Counted from the first letter of the stretch, positions 1 through 10,172 are shown. The stretch: 23,246 nucleotides of DNA from Plantago elongata (GCA_036897095.1 JAYMSP010002620.1:1-23246); one strand, 5' to 3'. The notes: generated from the sequence alone by a model not told the origin. Made by a program: numbers and translations.

Positions 1-404
1 ATTGGATAGATTAGCAAACTGGAGAACAAGATAATGAAGTTTCATTTCGATCGGAAGAATCCAGCTCGATCTGACAATTGAAGTTTGTGGAAGAGTCAAA
101 AGAGAGAATCTATCATAACTTAAATTGATTTAGATTTGGGTCTAGGGTTTAGGCTCGCCATTGTAGAGCTTTGTTTTGAATCGGTGTTGTTGAAAATTGA
201 AATGCCCGATCTCAACTAGTTTCATTTTCCAATTAAATTAAATTTTCGAACTAGTCCCTTAGATTAGTGATAACTAAAAAATAGCACCGGAAATTTTGAG
301 ATGTCACTTGAAGTAGATATACGTTTTGTAGTAGTGTCTCACTTTGATTATCAGAATAAACTCTTATTCTCTTCTCTCCATTTTCTCTCAACAAAATATA
401 TAAT
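1..404. other. Intergenic stretch, no supported gene
   Basis: AT-rich sequence with no long reading frame. On the minus strand a short frame starts at 161 and stops after about 13 codons. It contains a telo-box-like AAACCCTA (positions 150 to 143), but this lies after the ATG, so it does not look like a promoter element for that frame. No RNA gene or transposon end is recognised. Confidence 0.5.
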
Positions 405-560
405 AATTCAATACCAAACACAAACTTCAAAATTCAACTCCACAAATAGTCTCGAGTAGATTTGAAGTTGAAATGTCAATCGCGAAAAAAAATGTTTTTA
501 TTTTTTACTTTTTTAATACCTTTAATCTAGTACGTGCTGCCCCCCCCCCCCACACACACA
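405..560 (+). repeat. Extra copy of the F-box gene upstream segment
   Basis: This segment resembles 1305-1460. Both run through ACAAACTTC/ACAAGTTC..AAAATCAACT, then GTTGAAATGTCA, then a pyrimidine-rich stretch ending in CTAGTACGTGCTGCC or CTAGTACACGCTGCC. A third, inverted copy lies at about 11800-11910. Here the copy ends in a poly-C/CA microsatellite and the first-exon and intron sequence that follows the second copy is missing. It is probably a leftover of a tandem duplication of the 5' flank. The homology was judged by eye. Confidence 0.6.
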
Positions 561-563
561 CAC
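539..563. repeat. Poly-C / (CA)n microsatellite
   Basis: A run of about 12 C is followed directly by about six CA dinucleotides. It sits exactly where the upstream-segment copy diverges from its partner at 1440-1460. Confidence 0.9.
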
Positions 564-1304
564 ATAATCTTGACAAAATGTTGACATAGATATTGCAACT
601 GTTGTACATATGGATTGTGAGTATGCGATAATATTTGCATTTTTCTTAAGTGTGTCTTTATAGTCGATCATTTAATTTCCTGTAAATAGTTGTTCGTCAC
701 ATGCTCTCTCTCAAGCTACATGCGATGTATGCCATTAATTTTATGCCTAATTTTTGTACCTTCAAGAAAATTGTAGTTGAAGTTATTCTTGAGTAAAATG
801 ACCAATGAGGCAAAGGCGTCGGACAATTACTTTGAACAACAAAGTCATATTGACTCTTAATCAAATAATGACCACTGAAATGTAAATTGAAGTGATCGTA
901 GAGTTAAGTTAAAACATTACATGTTCTATGATAGAAGTGAGAGAACAAGCATGCTTTTAATTGACTTGTTTTCGTTTGAGTTAAATTTACCGGTTATTTT
1001 TGTTTATTTCTTCCTATTACTTTGGTTGAGTGGTGGAATGGAATAGGATCAAGATCAAACCTTACTTCATGGTATTTACATGAGGTTTCTCTTTAAGAAA
1101 GTTCCCGAAAGGGCTTAGTTGATCCATGATTTCTGTTTGATCTTTCGTTTTCCCTGTCGTTTGTTTCAAGAAATCTATCGATCAATTTCGATTCTTACTT
1201 TTTCTCTTGATTCTTTTCCGATCGAGATGTATAGATCATGTTCATGGATTCATCAACTCCAACTCAAATGTACGATTAAAAACTAAAAGGTATAACAACT
1301 AAAT
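561..1304. other. Intergenic spacer between upstream-segment copies
   Basis: AT-rich sequence with no reading frame above background on either strand and no recognised RNA gene or transposon terminus. Confidence 0.5.
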
Positions 1305-1542
1305 GACAAACACAAGTTCAAAAATCAACTTTAGCCAAGTTAATATTCATCAATGCCACAACTCATCGAATTTACAGTTGAAATGTCATTGCAAGAGAGT
1401 ATTCTTTCCTTTCCCTTTTTACCCCTAAACCTAGTACACGCTGCCTATATATATACACCATTATGTACATCAGCCTATATTCTTGTCAGCCTGATGATAA
1501 ATAGAAAGGCGGCTCTCACTGATCGAGTTTGCAGACATTTTT
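1305..1542 (+). promoter_or_regulatory. Putative promoter and first exon of F-box/LRR relic, arm 1
   Basis: A TATATATATA tract at 1446-1455 lies about 90 bases before a consensus splice donor (GTAAGTAG at 1543). The sequence before the donor, GTTTGCAGACATTTTT, matches the inverted copy near 11719-11735. The shared structure suggests a core promoter followed by a short non-coding or mostly non-coding first exon. The TATA tract is less clean in the inverted copy. No transcript evidence can be seen from sequence alone. Confidence 0.45.
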
Positions 1543-2880
1543 GTAAGTAGTCCTTCCTAGCTTTCAACCATTCATTCATACTCTCAGAAGCTCTTTTGTT
1601 TGCAGTTTGGTGATTTGTGATCTGTTGTGCTTGATGAACAGAAAGAATTCTGAAATGTTGTATCATTAATTTGTTGATCTTGCTTATACATACATGTTCA
1701 GGTTTTCTTAATCGTTGATGTTTAAATCACGTTTTCAAAGATCTAACAATAGCAGATCTCACATGATGGATTGGTTTTTTCTTTGATTTTCGAGTCTGAA
1801 ATTTAATCTGACACATTAGCTAGCTAGATGCTCAAATGACGTTTCTTCATTTGCTGCTTTCCTAATTTCGTTTTGCCTTATCATAATCCAGGTTTACAGA
1901 GATCTAACAATATAGCAGATCTAGATCACATGATCATGGATTGGTTTTTTTCTTTATTTAACATCATTTCAAGAATGTATACATTTTGTTTCTGATTTAT
2001 CTTCATTTGATTTGCTTGATCAACATCTCGAATTTAGATAAAATTTGTGTCGCAGATCTGATTGGTAAAATTGTAAGTAGGACAATAGAAGCATTTGATA
2101 ACATTGTCTTAGCTCTCTGATTAGATATTTCTACAACTACCTTTATACTTTTAAATTTATGATATCCGCGCCAATTTCCCGCGTATTCTTTATTTAGTTA
2201 TGCATGTTTGAGTTGTAGTTTGCATTTAAGGATTGCTTCAAGTGATGTTCTATATTCCCAAGATTATTTCCAATTTTATGATTTACTTCTGAAGTTTTCG
2301 GTGTGTTTAGTTTTGTTAGCAGATTTCTCGTACTAGTCATGCACATTTTGATCTAGTTGTGTACAGTAAATAATTTGTTGCCTTTTAATCATCAGGAAGT
2401 GAGATGGAGTTCATGATTCATCTATCAGCTAGTCAAGCTGTCCTGTTTAAACCACTTAAGTGTGAGGAAACACACGATCACCGAGATGATCAGAGCCGGT
2501 ATATTGAGTGGAGGAATAATGCGAACAAGATGATTTACCAACGAAATACAGAGCTCCTGTAGAAAACTTCTTTCCTAAAATGGACTAGATGTTCCAAAGG
2601 AAAGTTCGGTTTTTGAATGAGAATAGCACTGATACAGTCTCTCCAATTTCTGGTGATGTATCATTGTTACTTTTTTGAGTGTGAATGGATAAATGTAAAA
2701 CTTATAGAAATTCATGCTCCTAAAATGGAGAAGTTTACTTCAAAGGCTGTTAAAGGAGATCCAAATGTTGAATACCTCACGGTCAAGATTATTGGGGCCA
2801 AGCTCAAAGTGTTTAGCCTTTGTGGTGGTCATCTCGAAACCTATATTCTCTCAGGCAGTGGAACAAACAGTTGAACAAAC
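1543..2880 (+). pseudogene. F-box/LRR-family pseudogene, arm 1 of inverted pair
   Basis: A putative intron runs from GTAAGTAG at 1543 to the CAG at 2393-2395. The first ATG after it (2404) opens a 52-codon frame ending in TAG at 2560-2562. This frame contains a segment like SRYIEWRNNANKM, similar to the F-box/LRR linker usually written as RFIKWVN-x-VL. The inverted copy has CAG at the position of this TAG, so it is a nonsense mutation. A second frame (2617-2874) carries the LRR-like block CEWINVKLIEIHAPKMEKF and KIIGAKLKVFSLCGGHLE, typical of plant FBD-type F-box proteins. It ends early through a one-base insertion near 2866. The N-terminal F-box itself is missing. Functional members would act as substrate receptors of SCF ubiquitin ligases; this copy cannot. 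Family assignment is by eye. Confidence 0.65.
1739..1955 (+). repeat. Direct repeat inside the arm 1 intron
   Basis: The block AGATCTAACAATAGCAGATC...CATGATGGATTGGTTTTTTCTTT at 1739-1785 recurs at 1899-1955 with small insertions. The inverted copy at about 11280-11350 matches the second unit best. It appears to be a local duplication within the intron. Confidence 0.7.
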
Positions 2881-2921
2881 AATTGTGTTGAGTGACCCAT
2901 GTAACAATGACGATGAAACAT

Positions 2922-3171
2922 GGGGCATACAGGGGAGGAATCTACTTGTAGAACTTTGAGGAATAATGGAGATGAAGATGTCTGGATTATTATGAGTCGC
3001 ATTTCTTATCAGGAAAAGTGAAGTTTCATCACTATGCATGTTCACAAGCTAGGCATGATCTGTCAAAGTTTTTTATCGTGCATGGGGGCAGTGCTGGAAA
3101 AATTCATCGTTTCTGCGTATGACCAGTGGGACGAGGATTCAATAAAGGAGGAACTACGTTTGTTCTCTTAA
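2922..3171 (+). pseudogene. Unrecognised coding-like relic after arm 1
   Basis: Two stretches in one frame read like coding sequence. The first includes GDEDVWIIMSRISYQEK and ends in TGA at about 3019. The second runs from ATG at 3034 through GAVLEKFIVSAYDQWDEDSI to TAA at 3169-3171 (45 codons). The inverted F-box copy does not extend into this segment. I do not recognise a family. It may be the 3' exon of the same gene or an unrelated fragment. The charged, acidic C-terminus is the only obvious property. Confidence 0.25.
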
Positions 3172-4021
3172 AAAATCGTTCTTCGTGATACTGTTCTTGT
3201 CTGAGAAACAGTTCTTGGTGAAAATGTTACTGTTTGAGAGTTTTTGTTATATTTGGCTAGATCTTTCTTGGCAGATTCACATCACAATGATCAAGTGTTT
3301 GAAGCTGGTAGTAAAAGATTTGGCTGATTGATATAGAATTTGAATGGACTTGGACGTTTGGATATATTTTAGTGAAATTGTGTTCGGAATGGAATGGAAT
3401 TGAAATGGGGTATTTGAATTGTATTTTAGGCCAAATCAATGTTCATCGAGCCAAATGAACAGATTACAATTCTATTCCAAACAGCCCCTTAGGCTTTGTT
3501 CTCTTTTTTGAAAACTCATTAATTTAAATTCATTTTATATTTATTCAATTTAGTTTTGATTGATTGTTTTCCATATTACAAATAAATTCAGTTATGTTTA
3601 TACATATTTATTTAGAAAATTTGAGATATTTGGATCGATGTGATACATTAGTCTTTTTGTATGTTGTCTTCAACACTTACATTTTTATATCACTGATAGT
3701 AGTTTGTTACTATTTCAATTCTAAGTACTTCATTGATTAAGATTGATAAACTTTTATAGTACTGGCAAGTCCAAGTGCAAGTGCAATTCAAGGTTTTAAA
3801 AGTAATGCTTAGAACAATAATGTAAGAGATTTAAAAATTTCCCTCAAAATCTATCCTAAATAATTACCTTCAAAAAAAGTTTAGTAAGAAAAAAATAATT
3901 CAATTCTAAAATATATTTAGATATGATGATTTTAGTCAAAAAAATGTAGAAAATCTATTTCTAATGTAAAACCACTAAATAAGTATGTAAAACTCATCAA
4001 TTTTACCTTCAAATTTTTTTA
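3172..4021. other. AT-rich intergenic stretch
   Basis: No gene is supported. Around 3350-3490 the sequence contains GGAATGGAATGGAATTG and, about 80 bases on, ATTCTATTCCAAACAGCCCC. This is the wording often seen at ends of short plant DNA elements, but I could not pair termini or target duplications. The rest is simple AT-rich sequence. Confidence 0.5.
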
Positions 4022-5082
4022 GGGAGTACTCAAATGAAATATTTAATATACAAGAGTGTCTTAGGAGAGACCACCCTTAAAAAAATGCATAAAATACTAA
4101 CTATCATTAAATATTCAATCACCCCAAATAAAAAGCTAGCTACTAAACTAACTCAACCCAACCAAAAGCTAGAAAGTGGGTCATTTTAAATGGGTCAATA
4201 TATATATTCACATTTTAACCCACATTCTACATTAATCACACAAAAATCTAAACACCTAGAAACAAAATTCTCTCTCTAGAAAACTTCCTCTCGCCGGAAA
4301 AGTTTGAACTCGTCGGAAAAGGCTCAAATTCGCCGGAAACAACTCAAAAAGCAGTCGATCTCACCGGAAATAACATCACAAAGGTATGGAAAGTTAGATC
4401 TCGACCTAGTTTTTGTGAAATCGGTGATATTTTGATGAATTTCATCTTGTATTCTCTTTCTCCTCTCGAAATCTATCCAAATTGATTGAACCACGTTTGA
4501 AATCAATGAAATGAACTACATGAAGGTACGACAAAGTTGAATCTCTTCTGATTTATGTGAATCAATATTTTTTACGATGATGTTTTTATTCAGATCTGGT
4601 ATCTTAATCAATTATTGTTCATATTCAAAACATATTTGAAAAATCGCGTACAACAGAGATAAAATGTTATTGATTATATATGTAATGTTTTGACTTATTT
4701 TTGTAATGTTTTGACTTGTATGTCGTATGTTCAATAAAACAGAGTATATAAATCAATGCTTGAAAATTGGTGTTTCTACTATGATTTTATTATTTATGTA
4801 CCAGTCTACTCAAATTATGTTTGTATGTAAGTGGAGCAGAAGAAGATGTATGTTCCTATTGGTTGAGTAGACAACATAATTTGTGGATGTTCCTACTGGA
4901 GAAGAAGATGAATAGTGTAAGGACTTGTTTGGTTGAAAAACTTTATTAAGTTTGTCAACTCTCAAATAACTTTGGATTCAAACGTAATTGTTCAACTAAC
5001 GAGGATAAATATGAGAAGTGAGTCACTAAAAAGGTAGCCAGATGTAATAGACCATTTCAACAATGTTTTCATTCAAATGTTA

Positions 5083-5204
5083 ATTGATTGAATGATTTTC
5101 TTTTTGAAACAGCAAAGGGGTGACTCGAACCCTCAACCTATTAGTTGGAGGTGAAGCGTCTTACCAACTGAGTTGCACTTCGTTGTCATTGATTGAATGG
5201 TTTT
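5083..5204 (-). mobile_element. Short tRNA-derived SINE with target duplications
   Basis: The minus strand reads GTGCAACTCAGTTGGTAAGACG (A-box-like, tRNA D-arm wording) followed about 30 bases later by GAGGGTTCGAGTCACCCC (B-box, T-arm wording). The body of about 88 bp is flanked by ATTGATTGAATGATTTT (5083-5099) and ATTGATTGAATGGTTTT (5188-5204), a 17-bp near-perfect direct repeat. Internal pol III boxes together with such flanks fit a SINE inserted by target-primed reverse transcription. A full cloverleaf with paired acceptor stem is not apparent, so it is not called as a tRNA gene. Confidence 0.75.
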
Positions 5205-5511
5205 TTTCACAACAGAAGTTGAAATATGAAAACAACTCTGAAAAATAGCATATAAATATTCTAGTTAATATGTGCAATGCTGTGGCTTATGCATGTAATG
5301 TTATATGTGATATGTAGCATGTAATACGTGTAATAGTGTTGATAATATGTATTATGTGTTGTCTACAATGTTCTACATTACTTGTGTAATGTTCTTACAA
5401 TATATCTGTAATGTTTTTGTAAATATTCAGTGTGTAACTACATCAATTTGTTATATGTTGTCTAGGTTGTTCTACGTTATTTGTATAATGTGCTATATCG
5501 ATCTCTGTAAT

Positions 5512-6452
5512 TAGTGGCGGAGCCAGAGATTCAGGTAAGGTAGAGCACAAATGAAAACAGATATATACATGTTAAATATTTGTTAAATCACCAAAATAAA
5601 ACAAAACAAAATCAAATACTATGTATAGTGTAATGCTAACTGAATTTCATGTATGTATGCTCAGATGTGGATGTATTTTTTACAAAGAAGAAAAACGTTC
5701 ATTGGCATTATCGTAGCAATGGTAACTGAATTTCATTTAGTACTATATCTTTTTATTTAATCAATCTTTAACTCTTTTTATAATAGTAAGTATCATGTGC
5801 ATATTCAAACGAAATGTGAGAGGATGCAACTATTTCGTTAATTATGTCTCGTAACAAATGAATATAATTAATTAAAGTTATATACTTCCCCCCTTTGTTA
5901 TTTTAATAACTTTCTAACTTTTTTTCTTTTGAATTTACATTAAAAACTTACTACCTCTATAAATGGAAAGTTTTACCCCCACTAACTGATTATGTATTAT
6001 TTATATTTCATACTTTATTCAATCTTTCTCTTACTTTATTACCAACTTACTATTTTTATTAATATAATATCCACTAGAAATTATTTATTTATTGTAATTT
6101 TTTAAATAAAGAGAAAGTAGAGGGTTATGAAGGTTTAATTGGAATGGAGAGAGTAATATATTAGAAAATAAGAATAATATGCTCAATAAATTAATAAGCA
6201 GAAAGAATGAAATAAATATTGCAAAGGTGGAAAACTAGAAATGAAGGGAATGGTGATGATTGAACCTGAAGCCTCCACTAACATTTTTACATACCTGACC
6301 GCTGGGAGGCGTGATGTATACACTAATATATATGCATTGTACATTACATAATCTATACTCCATCTCAAGTAGATCTGAACCAGAAGCTCTAATATGTAGT
6401 TCGAAAACGAAATTCAGGTGAGACACCTGGCCATACATTGGCTCCGCCCATG
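5512..6452. mobile_element. Non-autonomous hAT-like element, 941 bp
   Basis: Left end TAGTGGCGGAGCCA; right end reverse-complemented CATGGGCGGAGCCA, with GGCGGAGCCA shared. The flanks TCTGTAAT (5504-5511) and TATGTAAT (6453-6460) form an 8-bp duplication with one mismatch, the size expected for hAT. The interior is AT-rich and has no transposase frame; the small minus-strand frames at 6183-6477 show no motif. Insertion into the TGTAATGTT array shows that it is younger than the array. Confidence 0.65.
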
Positions 6453-7465
6453 TATGTAATGTTTTTATAATGTGCATTGTATAATGTTACATCAATGTTC
6501 TATTTATTTTTACAATGTTGTATGTTATATGTATAATATTTTTCGACGTATCTCTGTAATGTTTTTGTAAATATACAGTGTTACGTTAATGTTTTTACGT
6601 AATATTTATAAAGTTCTGCGTTACTAATGTAATGTTCTTTGCATATCTTTATGATGTTCTTGACATCTCTATTATGCTTTCAAAAACATACAATGTAAAT
6701 GTTCTATGTTATTTGTGTAATGTGCTATGTACTCAATATTCCTCACTTATATACGTGTAATGTTCTACTTGCATTAATATCTCAGGTGTTATATCTTATA
6801 AATGATGTTTATTATATATATTACTAATGTTTTAAGCTATATGAATACTGTTTTGTTCAATATTTTAGGTAATAAATTATTCCTCAATCACACCAATGCC
6901 GACTTCATGTACATCAAGTAAAAAAAAAAGTAGTGAGATGTCTTGACCCTGACTACAAAAAAATGAAAGGCAAAAAAACAAAAAGTTGGTAACAAATTCA
7001 AGCGGGAAAAACAAATCACTACTGAATTTGGAGACAAATTTCCAAATGAGTTGTGATGATCATGTTGTCATGTTGTACTTAAAAATGAATGTCATTCAAT
7101 GTTATTTGATTATTGAATATGTAATGATGTAATTAAATTTAACAAATGTTATGTCTTATGTAGTTATTGTTGTTGGTTATATATGTAATGTTACCTCTTA
7201 TCTTTGTGATGTTACTAATTATAACACCAACTTAACCCCAAATATTCCTACTTATATTGTCAATATTTTTGCTTATGAATTTTAAATGTTCATTCAATAA
7301 TATGATGGACTATTATAACTGATTATTGAATATGTCATAATGTAATGGAAGAATATATACATGTTGTTCATTGGAAATGTTCTCACTTATAATTCGATTG
7401 TTCTTTCTTATTTCAATAATGTTCTTAATTATATAAGTGATGTTTCTAACCATAACTAGTAAATT

Positions 7466-7525
7466 GACCCGTGAAATGAATTGACCCGATCCAGTGACTC
7501 GTAAAATGAATCAAACTGGCCCAGT
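7466..7525 (+). repeat. Tandem pair of 30-bp units
   Basis: GACCCGTGAAATGAAT... (7466-7495) and GACTCGTAAAATGAAT... (7496-7525) align without gaps, both ending in CCAGT, with several substitutions. It lies near the right end of the Mutator-like element. Confidence 0.7.
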
Positions 7526-7652
7526 GACCAGAAAAAATGCAAATGAGTGTGGTAAATTGCAAATAAATCCATCTTTATTGTCTCTCTATACACATGGTCT
7601 CTCCTAAGACTTTGTGTTAATATACACCCAAAATGCATTTAGTATGTACTCC

Positions 7653-8449
7653 ATAAGTTTGAGATTTCTGAGATTGTTACTTTTTAATCTCTTTTTTTAA
7701 TATTTTTAGTTTTATCCTATACACAAGATATAATTGAGTGAGATTTAAATCGGAATAATTGTTATACTTCAATCCTTTTGATTCAGTGGAGAGATAAATT
7801 CGTGGGTATTTCCATTGTGCAAGCAAGGTTCTAATATTCAAATTACAATCAAACCTAAAAAATTAACCCTCAAAACAAATTTTTGTAACAAATTCATAAT
7901 TATGGATCATGATCTTAATCCGAAAATGAAACAAAAAGCTATTTCAATCAAACAAAGGTATTTCAATCAAACAAAGGGTAGATAGAGGCTCCTGGAGAAA
8001 GAGAAAGAAACTAATAAATAAACTATAATGATGCAGAGAAGGTTCATTATCCTCATTCTTCAATCATCATCTCTTAGTGTCATACTGTCGCATCGACCAT
8101 GATTTTACTCTCCGATCATCATTTTATCATTTTCTCAAAAAAATCGTCAATTATAAATCTTTTACAATAATTGTGAATATAAAAATTAGAATATCATTAA
8201 CAACATCATTTAAAATCTTTTACAAAAACAATTCCTCTTCTTTTTCTTTAATTTATGTTGAATGAGTGGGTTTTGATGTGCTCGACTGAAATTGTTCATA
8301 AACTCAGTTTTTTTACTGGCACAATCAAACCTCGAGGCTCCAATTAGATTTCGTGCCTACATTTTGCAAATTCCAAAAATTTCATTTGTAGCCGAAACAA
8401 TCCGTGTTAATATAGCTAATTATTTAGTAAAACTCGATAAACCTCTTGA
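7653..8449. other. AT-rich intergenic stretch
   Basis: No supported gene. The 62-codon open frame at 8077-8265 has a low-complexity composition (F, S, I, K, N) expected from AT-rich DNA and no recognisable motif. A 16-base direct repeat (TATTTCAATCAAACAA) occurs at about 7940-7975. Confidence 0.5.
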
Positions 8450-8606
8450 ATTTCCAGTCTAGCCCAAGTTTATGGCCCAGACTGGGCCTTGGCCCATGTT
8501 TCAGGCGCGGTCAGGGCCATGGGCCGGGCCTGGACCTATAAAAATATGACCGTGTCAAAATCGAGCTTCCAGAAACCCGGTCCGACCCGACCCATTGACA
8601 TCCCTG
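8450..8606 (-). mobile_element. Possible hAT-type terminus with GGCCC-rich subterminal region
   Basis: The minus strand from 8606 begins CAGGGATGTCAATGGGTCGG, close to the CAGGGGTGTCAA wording common at ends of plant hAT elements. It continues with GGGTCGGGTCGG-like and GGCCCGGCCCATGGCCC-like repeats, plus a palindrome GGCCCAGACTGGGCC near 8473. I could not find the opposite end or an 8-bp target duplication. The element's extent is therefore unknown and the call is tentative. Confidence 0.35.
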
Positions 8607-8698
8607 CAATTACACCTCGTTTTAGGAGAGACTAACATTCAGATTTACAGAACAATGTAATCCAAAATAATGAAAATATACTACAAGAATCAGCAGCC

Positions 8699-8959
8699 TT
8701 AAAATTTCGTTGTTAATAATCTTGTTTGCATACCAGCTCGGATGCCATCACTTGGTGATCATATATTAAGCTCGAGAATACGTTTTTCTTCATCGAATAA
8801 ATCTACACTTCGTTTTCTCTTCTTTGGCAAATCCAACTTCAACTCTTGAGGTTTCTGACAAAGAGGGCCGAGGTAAAAAGAACAGACATACTTGTCTCCC
8901 AGGAGCACCTTCTTGCTTGTCCGTCAAGTACACCAACCAGATTCAAATTCATCCGTCAT
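8699..8959 (-). pseudogene. Unrecognised minus-strand coding relic with basic NLS-like motif
   Basis: Read on the minus strand, a frame encodes DKYVCSFYLGPLCQKPQELK, then LDLPKKRKRSVDLFDEEKRI and LELNI, followed by one in-frame TGA. It continues with SPSDGIRAGMQTRLLTTKF and a TAA at 8699-8701. Upstream, another frame carries MTDEFESGWCT and LTDKQEGAPGRQ, so at least one frameshift separates the two parts. PKKRKR is a classic monopartite nuclear-localisation-like cluster. Codon-like structure continuing past the internal stop argues for a real ancestral gene. I do not recognise the family. The sequence downstream of the TAA (8600-8698) resembles a 3' UTR. Confidence 0.4.
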
Positions 8960-9472
8960 AATGAAAACTGTACTGAATATCTGGATGGGAAAATTATAAC
9001 ATAGACCGGGTATTTAAGTAAGTTATGGATCATCCACTTGACCGTGAATAGTGACGGTCATTGGCGATGACCACTCTGAAGACCACTACAGTCGAAAATC
9101 ATGTTCAATGAGTCATCCGGATGATCATGAATAGTGTTGTTTTTTTCAATTATTCTTTTTATATCTTTTTTTAACAAGTTTAACATATTTTAAACGTGTT
9201 TAGAAGTTGAAATTAATCAAATTGCATCATTAAAACTCATTTTTAAATTATTTAATTGAGGAGATATCAGAATGAAAAAATTAGTAGAAATATATCAATT
9301 ATGACATTTGTACATTCTTGTATGTTCTTTATACTGATAGGTACCATCACCCCATTGAATGTTTGACATTGCATCATAGAACCCCATTTCAAGAATTGAA
9401 TTCCAATGTGAATCTCAATTTCATCTACATTTGGAGAGGTTCAATTCAAACTTGAATTTGGATTTGTTTCAT

Positions 9473-9480
9473 TATAAATA
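9473..9480 (+). promoter_or_regulatory. Candidate TATA box
   Basis: TATAAATA is followed by a pyrimidine-rich leader (TCTACCTCACACTCTTCAAC) and further CT-rich sequence, a typical plant core promoter and 5' UTR pattern. The downstream frame is broken. Confidence 0.4.
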
Positions 9481-9886
9481 TCCCTTCAATATTACTCTTA
9501 TCTACCTCACACTCTTCAACTCAATCTCAAATCTTAAACACACACTCTTTCTTTAAGATATCTTCTAGTTCGTTGTGGAAGCCGGTGATTCCAGCTGCAC
9601 AAATTTGAACGCCAGCATACAAGAGAAAGATGCTCGAAACTACCAAGACTTCTTGTTGTACGATGAGAAGATGAAGAAGCACCATGTGTTTGAAGTGGAA
9701 CTTTCATAATCACTCCAACTTGATGTTTTTTCTACTTCGTCATCGGAATTGGATGACGATAGAATGTAGTTTTGGAATGTAATGAGGACATTTTGGAGAA
9801 GTTTGGAGAAATTTATATGTTTAGAATTTAAGAGGTGGAAGAAGGGAGAAAAATGAAGTGTAGTGAAATGAATTGAAATTGAGTTG

Positions 9887-9894
9887 TATATATA
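9887..9894 (-). promoter_or_regulatory. Candidate TATA box facing the one at 9473
   Basis: On the minus strand, CTCTATATATACAACTC is followed by CA/CT-rich leader sequence. The first ATG after it (near 9785) opens only a short frame. It points toward the plus-strand promoter at 9473, about 410 bp away. Confidence 0.35.
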
Positions 9895-10172
9895 GAGTTC
9901 GAAAAAATATAGACTTAGGAGATTTTTTATTTTTTATATTTATTCTGATTTAATAAAAAAAATTATAAAAAAATAAAAAAATGGCCATATGAATGTTGGT
10001 GTCTTGAAGCAGTCGACAAGGCTTGATCGACAAACGACCAACCGATGAGGCTCCGTTGGAGCCCCTTCAGCTGGCCGTTATGTTCGGTCAAGACTAATGA
10101 CCACTCCTAATCTTAATAAACCTTTATTCACATGACTTGAATAATAATTTTAAATTTATCTAATTCAATTTT

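Larger units (their letters stand above)
4675..7200 (+). repeat. Diffuse TGTAATGTT-type degenerate repeats
   Basis: The motif (G)TGTAATGTTnT recurs dozens of times with 15-40 base spacing. It often alternates with TTCTAyGTTAyTTGTGTAATGT. Examples lie at 4680-4730, 5330-5510, 6455-6620 and 6700-6770. The nested hAT-like element splits the array. It is too degenerate for a fixed unit length and looks like an old expanded low-complexity body of the enclosing element. Confidence 0.7.
4022..7652. mobile_element. Putative non-autonomous Mutator-like element
   Basis: The two ends are inverted and similar. Left reads GGAGTACT...AAATG...AATATACA...GTCTTAGGAGAGACCA; the right end, reverse-complemented, reads GGAGTACAT...AAATGCAT...GTATATTAACAC...GTCTTAGGAGAGACCA. 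The inner 16 bases are identical in position and orientation and the whole terminal repeat is roughly 50-60 bp. Long degenerate TIRs, a promoter-like stretch just inside the left end (CT-rich leader with repeated CGCCGGAAA at 4250-4380) and a non-coding AT-rich body fit a Mutator-like element without transposase. A clean 9-bp target duplication is not visible, so superfamily and exact ends are inferred. It contains a nested SINE and a nested hAT-like element. Confidence 0.5.
9000..10110. mobile_element. Possible PIF/Harbinger-like derivative
   Basis: Two promoter-like regions face each other: TATAAATA at 9473-9480 on the plus strand and TATATATA at 9894-9887 on the minus strand. Each is followed by a CT/CA-rich leader. 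Between them the plus strand keeps a frame reading NASIQEKDARNYQDFLLYDE...HHVFEVELS, a TAA (about 9708), then FSTSSSELDDDRM and a TAG. PIF/Harbinger elements in plants carry two genes, a Myb-like ORF and a DDE transposase. An internally deleted copy could look like this, but neither domain is recognisable. Terminal inverted repeats and a TWA target duplication were not found. Flanking sequence near 9071 and 10098 shares ATGACCACTC in direct orientation. Confidence 0.25.

Noticed and set aside
143..150. Telo-box promoter element for a minus-strand gene
   Set aside because: It lies downstream of the only nearby minus-strand ATG and that frame stops after about 13 codons.
3350..3490. Short DNA transposon ending in CCAAACAGCCCC
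   Set aside because: The wording is suggestive, but no opposite terminus or target duplication could be paired.
5100..5187. Possible functional tRNA gene on the minus strand
   Set aside because: A and B boxes are present, but I could not pair an acceptor stem or a full anticodon arm, and 17-bp target duplications flank it, so a SINE explains it better.
8077..8265. 62-codon plus-strand ORF
   Set aside because: Low-complexity F/S/I/K/N composition expected from AT-rich DNA, with no motif or promoter context.
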